From: Salminus brasiliensis
Taxonomy: Eukaryota; Chordata; Actinopteri; Characiformes; Bryconidae
NCBI RefSeq assembly: GCF_030463535.1
Contig: NC_132881.1
Location: 46,147,771 to 46,211,770 of the forward strand
DNA length: 64,000 bases
Direction of reading: 5' to 3'
The notes beneath the pieces are model-generated. The model did no database searches and was not told where the DNA came from. It saw only the letters and a list, made by a program, of their open reading frames with translations. The first letter of the stretch is position 1. Every line of letters starts with the position of its first letter. Made by a program: the position numbers and the translations under genes. This document shows positions 20,640 through 31,903 of this stretch, piece by piece.

Positions 20640-21480
20640 GGCGGCTGAAGTCTGTGGCTAAAACGCTGTGGATGAGAAACACAGCCCCGAATTAACTCGC
20701 TTTCTGAGAACCGAGGCCTGTAGAGCATCAGCCACTTTAATCCGATCAGGCTCCTGCCAGCAGACCGCTCACAGAACAATAACCGCACCACGACGCTGGA
20801 GGTCGAACTCTCTGGTCCACCTTAAATAAAGCGGCTGTTACAGCGCAGCGCGATGGCGACGGTTAAGGCGCCATGCTGCGGCTACCGCGCCATTTAAGGT
20901 GGACTGGACAGTTACGACAAGAAGTCAACTTCAGCTTCGTAAGCGTCCCTCCATTTTGTTTCCCGCCTAAACTACGGCCTTGTTTTACAAGTTGTAAGAG
21001 ATATAACTTTAGTTTTAGATAATTAAAACTAATTAAGTCTATTTAAGCTCGTTCACGTGCTTTAATAAAGCTTTTACGTCGCTTTTCTAGCTATATTCGA
21101 GCTAAAAACAAAAACGCCACGTATTTAACTTTAAAAATATTTATAATATTTATAATAACTCACAAAACGAGAGTTTAGCGAGCTAAAGCTGTAGTTTTAA
21201 GCCAGTTTTCTAATCAGATAGATACTACATGTTGCTGGGAGCGCGCGGGCAATCCGTATTTAAAGCCAGCGACACCATTAAAGTGTAAAAATATAACTTT
21301 TTAAACCACTAAGCAAGTCAGCGTTAAGATACGCGGTAAAGCTGAAATAAAAGCACTGATTTAAGGTGAAAAAGCCAACACTTACCTATAAATACTAAGA
21401 TTAATCCACTTCTATCCGCCTGCAAAACAATCTGCGCCTCTCCTCCACTGCTGTAGTCTCTGAGGTACGGGCCGCACAAG
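20640..21480 (-). other. hmgb2: hmgb2 5' UTR, first intron and non-coding first exon
   Basis: On the minus strand an acceptor (CATCCACAG) ends at 20666, so 20640-20665 is the last part of the 5' UTR. A donor AG|GTAAGT ends a non-coding first exon at 21386, and that exon runs up to about 21450-21480. The intron of about 720 bp is rich in CpG and holds a 13-bp inverted repeat. A 5' non-coding exon is usual for vertebrate HMGB genes. Confidence 0.6.
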
Positions 21481-21483
21481 CTT

Positions 21484-21662
21484 GATTAAATGCCTCCGGG
21501 GCTCCGCCCTCAAGGGCACGGCCTGATTGGTTGGTCACTTTCAAAATTCAAATATTGCCCGCCCACTAAGGAGACTCTCTTGTTCCTATTGGGTGGTAGA
21601 CGCGTCAATCAAACACACTCAGCCCCAGCGGGTGACGGTTGCGTTAGCCGCCTCGCTATTGG
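21484..21662 (-). promoter_or_regulatory. hmgb2: hmgb2 promoter: three CCAAT boxes and two CHR-like elements
   Basis: Immediately upstream of the non-coding exon are a weak AT-rich TATA-like stretch (21484-21490) and three ATTGG motifs on the plus strand (CCAAT on the gene strand) near 21526, 21588 and 21657. Two TTCAAA copies (TTTGAA on the gene strand) lie at 21540-21545 and 21547-21552. Multiple spaced CCAAT boxes with a TTTGAA element are the known NF-Y plus CHR layout of G2/M cell-cycle genes. The motifs are seen directly; their function is inferred. Confidence 0.55.
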
Positions 21663-22908
21663 CTGAGAGGCGGATTTAAAATGGACGGCGGTTTTGTGGC
21701 GGTTTAAGCGGGATTGAGTCCGAGTTCAGTGTTTATACGCGGTTAAAGGAGGAGTTTTAATATGTGCGACTTTATACGAAAAGTTAAAGCCCTTAAAAAT
21801 GATTTAGGGGGAAAATAACGTGGTTTTAAGCTGTGGTTTGTTGTTGTTGCTGCGCACGTTTTGGTTAATGGCGCCAAACCCCCCGCAGTACAACAACAAC
21901 AGGAGGGGGCAGTGCTCCCCAGGCTCTGTTTTGGGGGATCTCCAGCATATTTGATCTCCAAAAGTTTTAACACATATAGCTACTCTTCTGCAATGTTATT
22001 TTTCAAGGTTTGTTGAAAGGGTATATGTGTGTTTATGCCAAAAAGATGCCCCCCACATTGACTCACAGGGCTGGGGGGCTCACCCTGTTGACTGAATGGA
22101 ACAGCTGGGGCTCTGATTACCCCCCAACCCCCCAAACTTAACTTCCAAACCAGCCTTAATATCTTAAAGAGGGTCTCGATGGCTTTGCCGACCTAGTTTC
22201 GCTTTGTTGTAACGGCCGCTGTCTGTTTCGCATCCCATAACGCACACAGTTCACGGCCTTCATCGTTGAATGGGAGACAATGGGTGTGGGATGCTACTAT
22301 GCTTAAATTCGGCATGTCCCAGTTTTGTGAGCACAGATTTATAACCCAGTTTAGGACTAAATTGTAACGTCAGTGGTGATCTACCATTGAAAGGCTGACT
22401 CATGGGCATGGTCCTCCTGCGGTAGGGATGTTACTGGCTGGACTGGGCTGAATTACACTGCACACCTCGCTGTAAACCTTGTAAATCAGTAAATCTTGGC
22501 TGTGATTGACTGTGCGGTATTGCTGATTATCACCCTTTCACTGTTACAACACTCCCACTTCCACTGGATACTTTAGGCCGGCAATATTGCTGCAAATCTT
22601 GCTAGAAATTACTAGAAAGTAGCACCTCTCGATCAGTCTGTTTGCATTTTAGGCGACTTTTCTTATGTTTTCAACAAATTTACTAAGATACGGTTCAATA
22701 CCAGCTTTATTTTCTGATAATATATTGAAACCTTTTGTAATTTTCATTTGAAACATCCGCTGCTGTGGATGTTATTGACTGAGCTGTTTTTTTTAGCTGA
22801 AGCTCTTCACTTAAGTTGAGCATCTAAAAGTAGACCTCATGCTTACCACTAGTCAAACACTTCCCCACCACCCCACAGGAAGGAACACACAGCTGACATC
22901 ACATTACA

Positions 22909-22912
<4 letters not shown>

Positions 22913-22945
<33 letters not shown>
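22913..22945. repeat. (GT)n microsatellite
   Basis: Uninterrupted GT run. Confidence 0.9.
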
Positions 22946-22946
<1 letters not shown>

Positions 22947-23939
22947 CTTGACTTGCTGTAGGTAGATTCATTATTTTTCAATATTTGTCTCTTCTGATGT
23001 CTAATTCAGAATTTTCTACTCATACTGAAACCTATAGGTACTGAAATGCTGCCAGCTGTATCTAGAACAGTGTCACTACACTGTATATTAATGGTGTTTG
23101 CTGGTGTTGCCTCTGTAGGTCATGTCCTGGCTTCCTCTGCTGCAGCCCTTTGTTCGATAACTCACTGAATAGTCAGCCATGCTGAGGTAAGTAGATGTCG
23201 GTTTTGTTGTTGTTTTAGATAATGCATCACATTTTCCAGTAAAAAGTGAATGTTCTGTTAGCATGTAGCAAAAGAAGTGTTTCCCTATAAGTGTACACAG
23301 TCCTGTGGATCACACAGGCAGAAAATCAAGGAACAGAATGTGCTGAGATTTCCTGAAAGCGTTATAAAAGGAAGGTGTGAATTCCCCTCGTATCAGCTCA
23401 AGGCTCTTTGCGATCTCAGTCAGTAACCCATACAATTGGTGTGGGGTTCATAATCATGGCTCCATATCAGTCAAAGATCTGGAGCAGTAAATGCACTGTA
23501 TTTGTTAACACACCTATGCTAAGCGTACAAGTGAATGTGCAGGGAGCTTGTGAGCTGTCAGATGTGTTAAATCTGGGAAAACTGTGGATGCGTCGATATG
23601 GACCACCTGGACTGATGCTGATCGGCCGACGCCAATACGGTAATAAAGAGTAGAAATTGGGAGTAAATCCACCTGGATCAGCAGGGTTGCTGCAGCCCTA
23701 CGTGAACCCGTGTAATGCAGTAAAAGGAATAAAATGAGGGCGTTTGAGGGCAGTAGTCACCTAAACATTACATAAATACATCAACACGTAGCAGTTTGTT
23801 CAGTATCAGAATATATTTGACTGATTACCGATGTTTAATAAAATAGTATATAGTTCAGTATTGGTTAATATTGCAATTTGGCAAACAATATAATACTGTA
23901 ACGTTCAGTGCATTCAATACACGATTCAACCAGGTTGAT

Positions 23940-24570
23940 ATGTTTTTGACTGCAATTGAAGAGTTCTGAATTGATTTTAGGAGTTTTACACTGATTTGAA
24001 GAGTGTTCGAAATGATTGGAAGAGCTTTCAATTGATCGGAAGAGTTTTAAATAATTTGAAGGGTTTTGCACTGATTTGAAGAGCTTTCCAATGATTTAAA
24101 GAGTTTTTTAATTATTTGAAGAGTATTGAATTGATTTGAAGAGTTGTTTCAATGATTTATAGTTTTAAATTATTTGAAGAGCTTTATAATGATTAGAAGA
24201 GTTTTTAATTTGATTTGAAGAGTTTTTCAATGATTGTATAGTTTTACATTATTTGAAGAGTTTTGCACTAATTTGAAGAGTTTTAATTTGATTTGAAGCG
24301 TTTTCAATGACTTCAATAGTTTTTTTTAATTATTTGAAGAGTATTGCACTTTTTGAAGTTTTTTGTTTTATGTTATGAGTTTTTAATGATTTAATGATTT
24401 GAAGAGTTTTTCAATGATTTATAGAGTTTTAAATTATTTTAAGAGGTTTATAATTTTTTTAATGATCTGAAGAGTTTTGTACTGATTTGAAGAGCTTTTC
24501 AATGATTTATAGAGTTTCAAATTATTTGAAGAGCTTTATAATGATTTAAAGAGTTTTGAATTGATTGGAT
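23940..24570. repeat. Degenerate tandem tract, about 20-21 bp unit (ATTTGAAGAGTTTT core)
   Basis: Around 30 imperfect units of the type GATTTGAAGAGTTTTNNANT. A small relic of the same sequence sits at 26740-26790. Confidence 0.8.
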
Positions 24571-25794
24571 AAGTTTGTAAATGTTAATGCCATTCAGTTC
24601 ATTGGGCATGACGCTTATTTCAGTTAAACAGTTTAAAAGTTACCACCTCCCCACACACATCTACACCTAGACTATTCCTCCCCAACTTTCACCAAAAATC
24701 AGGCACCCGTGTAAAGGTCTAATATAATAAATGCAGCAGAACTCATTCATAAAGTCCAGCTCTTTTGAAACATTGAGTGCAAAAGTCTTTAAATGTGTAA
24801 AATGTAGCATTTCACTTCCAGACTATGTAAACAGCCTCCGTCCGTGGAGAAGTGTTCTTTTGGGCCCCATGAACTCAACAGAGACGGTTTCTTCTTTCTG
24901 TATTTATTTGTTTGTATTTGACGTCACATCACTCTTCCTAACTTTAATGTTTCTTTATTGTTTGTGATTATTTTGAGATTTACTGCCTTCCCCACACTGA
25001 AGAAAGGCCCAGTATACTGTATGTGGGAGAAGTCACACAATATTGTCCTGGAAAGTAGAATTAAAAGTTTTTCTTAATGTTTTTCCAACTCAACTTTTTG
25101 TTTGTTATGTTTCAATAAATAAATACATGTTTTTTTTTGTATTGAGGTCAAATAAGAACATCTCCCTATCTTAACGTCTATATGACTGGGGGTTAATTTG
25201 CTCCATGTGGAGATCTGGCCATCGCATAATTAACAATGAAGAGCTTTCTCACATGCTAAAGTGTCCGGGCGCCAATTAACATAATACTGTTACCTCAGGC
25301 CTGTGTGTTTAAAGCTCTGTTAAAACTGTTCTCACTTCACCCCTCCACCAGCCCATACAGACAGACCCTGATGGTGGCTGGACAGTGGGTTTTAACAATA
25401 GGCTGCCCCCTGGTAGTCTGAGGTGTTGAGGGACTTTGATGTTGCCACATTGCTTTTGAATGAGCACAGATGAGAGTTTTTCAACAGGCCACAAAAGGTG
25501 TGTATGAGGGGGGCAAATGGGCCAGACTAAGTCCTGCTCTCCAGTTAGTGCTTAATAAAAGTAAATGAATGGTTTACTAGACGGTAACATTGGAAAACAA
25601 ATACGTTCTATAAAATGATTGCAAAACATGCGTGATTTTATGAAAATTTGTATATTGTAAATGCAATGGACATTACAAGAAAATTCTATTCTATAAAATT
25701 CTTGAAAATGCTGTTTTCTTCACATACATGAAAAACCCCTGAGGATAATGGCTTGGAATCAGAAAATCAGTAGTTTGCTTTAAAGCTGTTTTTT

Positions 25795-26310
25795 GAAAGA
25801 GTATTTGCCCCTCCCCAATTTCTTCTATTTTTGCATATCTGTCATATTAAAATGTTTGAGATCATCCATCTAATTGTAATATTAGACAAAGACAACACAC
25901 ATAAGCAGCTTTTATCGTTCCATTTATTAATGATAAAGATTTAAAAACCTATGTCACCACTAGGAAAAAGGTAAATGCCCCCTTACCTACTAAATCAACC
26001 CGTTGACCAAAATTAAATTGTCAATTGGGTGTAATTTCACTAGCCACACACAGGCATGATTACTGCCAGACCTGTTGAATCTAAACATTGCTTAAGTAGA
26101 ACCTATCTGGCAATGGGAAGCAGGCTGTAAGGCCCCAAAAAAGCAGCACATGATTCACATGAGATTCAAGGACAGATGCAAAACAAGTAAATCAAATCTA
26201 CCAGTTGAGAAAGGGTTACAAAGCCATTGCTAAGGTTCTGGGACTCCTAACCACAGGGAGAGCCATTATCCACAAATGGAGAACACTTTTACTTGAACAG
26301 TGGTGAACCA
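25795..26310 (+). mobile_element. CAGTGCCATG-type DNA transposon, copy 2
   Basis: GTATTTGCCCCTCCCCAATT, CTTCTATTTTTGCATATCTG and TAGACAAAGACAACACACAT resemble a common teleost non-autonomous element. The remainder (GAAAGGGTTACAAAGCCATT, CCACAAATGGAGAACACTT) resembles a transposase remnant of Tc1/mariner style, but no frame survives. Confidence 0.6.
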
Positions 26311-27294
26311 AAATGTCACCATACCTTTTCAAATACTTTTTAAAGTACTGTAGAACATCTGTAGAGTGTAAAACAGGTAACAGGATCCTGATGAAGATCA
26401 TTTGTAATAGTCTGTAGTTTGTTGGTCTGTGATTTTAATGCTGTCAGTTATAAAATACTGCATAAAAGAAAATACGGTGTACAGTACAATAGTGTAAAAC
26501 TAGTATTTTATAAAATATAGAGATGTTTACAATGTATGCATTCTTGAAGATCGCTAAAGACACATTTTTAATGGCAAAACATAAGAAAACAGGATTTAAG
26601 ACGCAAAAAACTGTTTGAATAAATGATGCTTGAAGGAAGTAAAATGATCTGCCAGTACTGTAGGATCACATCCCTGTGTATACAAGTAAGTTTTTGCAGT
26701 ACAGATTTAGGAATGCACTTTTAAACTTACACACTGTTTAGAAGAGCATTGAATTAGTTTGAAGAATTTTGCATTGACTTGAAGAGTTGAATAATAATAA
26801 TAAAAAAAATCTTACATCTGAGAAACCAACCATTTGTGTTCAGACAGTGATGTTCTGACATGGCTATAATGGGGAAAACCTTGAATTACAGTCATTCTGT
26901 CCTGTTCACTCTGGACCAGGATCATGGACTGTAGATTTGTAGAATGTCTTGATACAGTAAGTACATTTCATTTTTATCATATATCAGGATATACTCTATA
27001 CACAAAAAGGTGCATAGACATACACTTAAAGTGTTTTCTTTAGTAAGACAATGGTTCTGCATAAAACGAATAATGTGAATGATCAAACAGTTGTTCAACT
27101 GGTTTGGTTGTTTTCTTCACATACAAGGAAAACCCTGAGGCTTACATTAAATACACTTGGTCTTTCTATCTTTTTTGGAACCCTGCTAGTGAATTTGGGA
27201 GGAGCATGGCTCCACCCGCTTTATTCAGTTTTATATCAAAACTGTAGAGTCATCCAGGGGTGTGTAAAGCACAGTACTATAAAACTATAAACTT

Positions 27295-30200
27295 TACTAT
27301 ATTGAAAGTATGGTACTGTCTCCCAATCTAATTCAATTAAAGAGCAGAAATTGTACTATAGTGAAAGTATGGTACTGTATCTCAATCTAACTCAATTAAA
27401 GAGCAGAAACTGTACTATAGTGAAAGTATGGTACTGTATCCCAATCTAACTCAATTAAAGAGCAGAAACTGTACTATAGTGAAAGTATGGTACTGTATCC
27501 CAATCTAACTCAATTAAAAGAGCAGAAACTGTACTATAGTGAAAGTATGGTACTGTATCCCAATCTAACTCAATTAAAAGAGCTGAAACTGTACTATAGT
27601 GAAAGTATGGTACTGTATCTCAATCTAACTCAATTAAAGAGCAGAAACTGTACTATAGTGAAAGTATGGTACTGTATCTCAATCTAACTCAATTAAAGAG
27701 CAGAAACTGTACTATAGTGAAAGTATGGTACTGTATCCTAATCTAACTCAATTAAAGAGCAGAAACTGTACTATAGTGAAAGTATGGTACTGTATCCCAA
27801 TCTAACTCAATTAAAAGAGCTGAAACTGTACTATAGTGAAAGTGTGGTACTGTATCCCAATCTAACTCAATTAAAAGAGCAGAAACTGTACTATAGTGAA
27901 AGTATGGTGCTGTATCCCAATCTAACTCAATTAAAAGAGCTGAAACTGTACTATAGTGAAAGTATGGTACTGTATTCCAATCTAACTCAATTAAAAGAGC
28001 AGAAACTGTACTATAGTGAAAGTATGGTACTGTATCCCAATCTAACTCAATTAAAAGAGCTGAAACTGTACTATAGTGAAAGTGTGGTACTGTATCCCAA
28101 TCTAACTCAATTAAAGAGCAGAAACTGTACTATAGTGAAAGTATGATACTGTATCCCAATCTAACTCAATTAAAGAGCAGAAACTGTACTATAGTGAAAG
28201 TATGGTACTGTATCCCAATCTAACTCAATTAAAGAGCAGAAACTGTACTATAGTGAAAGTATGGTACTGTATCCCAATCTAACTCAATTAAAAGAGCAGA
28301 AACTGTACTATAGTGAAAGTATGGTACTGTATCTTAATCTAACTCAATTAAAGAGCAGAAACTGTACTATAGTGAAAGTATGATACTGTATTCCAATCTA
28401 ACTCAATTAAAGAGCAGAAACTGTACTATAGTGAAAGTATGGTACTGTATCCCAATCTAACTCAATTAAAGAGCAGAAACTGTACTATAGTGAAAGTATG
28501 GTACTGTATCTCAATCTAACTCAATTAAAGAGCAGAAACTGTACTATAGTGAAAGTATGATACTGTATTCCAATCTAACTCAATTAAAGAGCAGAAACTG
28601 TACTATAGTGAAAGTATGGTACTGTATCTCAATCTAACTCAATTAAAGAGCAGAAACTGTACTATAGTGAAAGTATGATACTGTATTCCAATCTAACTCA
28701 ATTAAAGAGCAGAAACTGTACTATAGTGAAAGTATGGTACTGTATCCTAATCTAACTCAATTAAAGAGCAGAAACTGTACTATAGTGAAAGTATGGTACT
28801 GTATCCCAATCTAACTCAATTAAAAGAGCTGAAACTGTACTATAGTGAAAGTGTGGTACTGTATCCCAATCTAACTCAATTAAAAGAGCAGAAACTGTAC
28901 TATAGTGAAAGTATGGTACTGTATCCCAATCTAACTCAATTAAAAGAGCTGAAACTGTACTATAGTGAAAGTATGGTACTGTATTCCAATCTAACTCAAT
29001 TAAAAGAGCAGAAACTGTACTATAGTGAAAGTATGGTACTGTATCCCAATCTAACTCAATTAAAAGAGCTGAAACTGTACTATAGTGAAAGTGTGGTACT
29101 GTATCCCAATCTAACTCAATTAAAGAGCAGAAACTGTACTATAGTGAAAGTATGGTACTGTATCCCAATCTAACTCAATTAAAGAGCTGAAACTATACTA
29201 TAGTGAAAGTATGATACTGTATCCCAATCTAACTCAATTAAAGAGCAGAAACTGTACTATAGTGAAAGTATGGTACTGTATTCCAATCTAACTCAATTAA
29301 AGAGCAGAAACTGTACTATAGTGAAAGTATGGTACTGTATCCCAATCTAACTCAATTAAAAGAGCTGAAACTACTATAGTGAAAGTATGGTACTGTATCC
29401 CAATCTAACTCAATTAAAAGAGCAGAAACTGTACTATAGTGAAAGTATGGTACTGTATCCCAATCTAACTCAATTAAAAGAGCTGAAACTGTACTATAGT
29501 GAAAGTGTGGTACTGTATCCCAATCTAACTCAATTAAAGAGCAGAAACTGTACTATAGTGAAAGTATGGTACTGTATCTCAATCTAACTCAATTAAAGAG
29601 CAGAAACTGTACTATAGTGAAAGTATGGTACTGTACCCCAATCTAACTCAATTAAAAGAGCTGAAGCTGTACTATAGTGAAAGTATGGTACTGTATCCCA
29701 ATCTAACTCAATTAAAAGAGCAGAAACTGTACTATAGTGAAAGTATGGTACTGTATCCCAATCTAACTCAATTAAAAGAGCTGAAACTGTACTATAGTGA
29801 AAGTGTGGTACTGTATCCCAATCTAACTCAATTAAAAGAGCAGAAACTGTACTATAGTGAAAGTATGGTACTGTATCCCAATCTAACTCAATTAAAAGAG
29901 CTGAAACTGTACTATAGTGAAAGTGTGGTACTGTATCCCAATCTAACTCAATTAAAGAGCAGAAACTGTACTATAGTGAAAGTATGGTACTGTATTCCAA
30001 TCTAACTCAATTAAAAGAGCAGAAACTGTACTATAGTGAAAGTATGGTACTGTATCCCAATCTAACTCAATTAAAAGAGCTGAAACTGTACTATAGTGAA
30101 AGTGTGGTACTGTATCCCAATCTAACTCAATTAAAGAGCAGAAACTGTACTATAGTGAAAGTATGGTACTGTATCCCAATCTAACTCAATTAAAGAGCTG

Positions 30201-30645
30201 AAACTATACTATAGTGAAAGTATGATACTGTATCCCAATCTAACTCAATTAAAGAGCAGAAACTGTACTATAGTGAAAGTATGGTACTGTATCCCAATCT
30301 AACTCAATTAAAGAGCAGAAACTGTACTATAGTGAAAGTGTGGTACTGTATCCCAATCTAACTCAATTAAAGAGCTGAAACTGTACTATAGTGAAAGTAT
30401 GGTACTGTATCCCAATCTAACTCAATTAAAGAGCTGAAACTGTACTATAGTGAAAGTATGGTACTGTATCCCAATCTAACTCAATTAAAGAGCTGAAACT
30501 ATACTATAGTGAAAGTATGATACTGTATCCCAATCTAACTCAATTAAAGAGCTGAAACTGTACTATAGTGAACGTATGGTACTGTATCCCAATCTAACTC
30601 AATTAAAGAGCTGACACTGTACTATAGTGAACGTATGGTACTGTT
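27295..30645. repeat. 3.3-kb minisatellite of 59/60-bp units, about 56 copies
   Basis: The unit runs GTATGGTACTGTATCCCAAT, CTAACTCAATTAAA(A)GAGC, (A/T)GAAACTGTACTATAGTGAAA. Units are 59 or 60 bp depending on one A. Variants (cctaat, gtgtgg, gctg, ttcca) are ordered, showing block duplications. ORFs inside (20-residue period MVLYPNLTQLKEQKLYYSES) are by-products of the 60-bp units. Confidence 0.97.
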
Positions 30646-31360
30646 ACTCAAGTATTTTTCACCCATTGAACCATGAGTGCAGAATCAGTGTTTTATGAGC
30701 CCCATGCTGAAAGATTTGAATAACTTGTAGTCAGAAACAAACTTCATTATAAACAGTAAACCTTTAATAAAATCAAAATATTTCAATGTTGTTTGAACTT
30801 AATTCTCCATTTATTCATTTATTCATTCTCTGCCACTTCTGTATGGACCCTGTGGTATCATCTTTGTCAGATTCCAAAAGTTACCAAAAGTTACAGTCAA
30901 ACCACCCGGCCTAACTAAGGACACACTTGCTCTGCTCTCTCACTGGGCTGCTGCCAGGCCAGGCTTTGAATAGATTTAATAAATGGCAGTAATGATGTTT
31001 CTTGTAAGCTCCATGTGTATCAGTTGATTTTAGCACTGAATCCTATAAGACGTAGGGACTAACCTCTGTCCTAAAGAGCCAGTGGCTTAGTGTTCATCTA
31101 AATCTAGCACACCTGGCTCTAATATTCAGATTCACATGAAGTGCAAACTTGTTTAGACAGATCAGGGCCCATATTCATAAAGCTCCCCAGAGTAGGAATG
31201 CTCATCTAGGATCAGATTATCAGATTTTCATTGATTTTACTGACAGGAACAGATCCTAGATCAGCACTACTACCCTGAGAGGCTTAATACAGGCACTGAT
31301 GTGGTAGATTAGAGTTGGAACTGAAAATGAATAAGCAGGAGTGGACACTTGTACATTGGA
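30646..31360. other. Intergenic sequence after the minisatellite
   Basis: No gene or clear repeat was recognised. TTTATT motifs near 30810 could serve as distal polyadenylation signals for minus-strand scrg1, but this is weak. Confidence 0.35.
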
Positions 31361-31364
31361 CATT

Positions 31365-31530
31365 TTCATTTACATTTGTGGGATTTGGCAGATACTTTTA
31401 TCCAGAGTGACTTACAGAAGTGCTTTGCTATACATTGAAAATATTCCCAGCTGGTGTGAATAGACTAGGGTCCAAAGCTAGCTCTATAAGCTTGAAAAAA
31501 GTCAGTATGGATACCTATGGATACTGTCAT
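31365..31530 (+). repeat. Short copy of the TTTAGCAGACGCTC repeat
   Basis: TTTATCCAGAGTGACTTACA and GAAGTGCTTTGCTATACATT match the element at 15205. Confidence 0.5.
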
Positions 31531-31607
31531 AGTCACTGAATTAAAGGTAAGAGGTTAGAGTCCAGTTAGATCATATGTGTAACGGGAGAGGTGGACTTTT
31601 CATTTTA

Positions 31608-31798
31608 CACTGTTAAAAGTATAAGATGCTTTAGAAACCTTAGGAGGATCTTCAATTTGTGGAGATGATTTAAGAAAAGCTTTTTAGAATGAAAAAGGAT
31701 CATTGAAGGTTTCTCAAATCACCTCAAAGTGGTTCCCCCACAGTTTTAAACTAAAGAACATTCAAAGGTTCCTCAAGGATCTTATACTTTTAACAGTA
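31608..31798. mobile_element. MITE with 15-bp perfect inverted ends
   Basis: TGTTAAAAGTATAAG at 31611-31625 and its exact reverse complement at 31781-31795. It lies about 100 bp beyond the scrg1 stop, so possibly in the 3' UTR. Confidence 0.7.
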
Positions 31799-31903
31799 TA
31801 CTGTGATGGAGTAATGCAGAGGCATTGCTGGATGTTGCTCTGTTGCGTTGCTGTTGAAGATGTAGATGTCACTCGTCCTGACTGCAGTAAACATTCAGTC
31901 CAA

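Larger units (their letters stand above)
21863..27290. other. hmgb2-scrg1 intergenic region, no gene supported
   Basis: No SAP30-like or other conserved exon was recognised. It holds a GGCGCCAAA E2F-like site at 21870-21878, a (GT)n at 22913-22945, a 20-bp degenerate tandem tract and one DNA transposon. Confidence 0.5.

Noticed and set aside
26160-26310. Possible Tc1/mariner transposase coding sequence
   Set aside because: Word-level resemblance only; no open frame or DDE motif could be read.
27784-29173. Repeat-protein-like ORFs with a 20-residue period
   Set aside because: Direct result of 60-bp minisatellite units; frames break at each 59-bp unit and there is no splice or start context.
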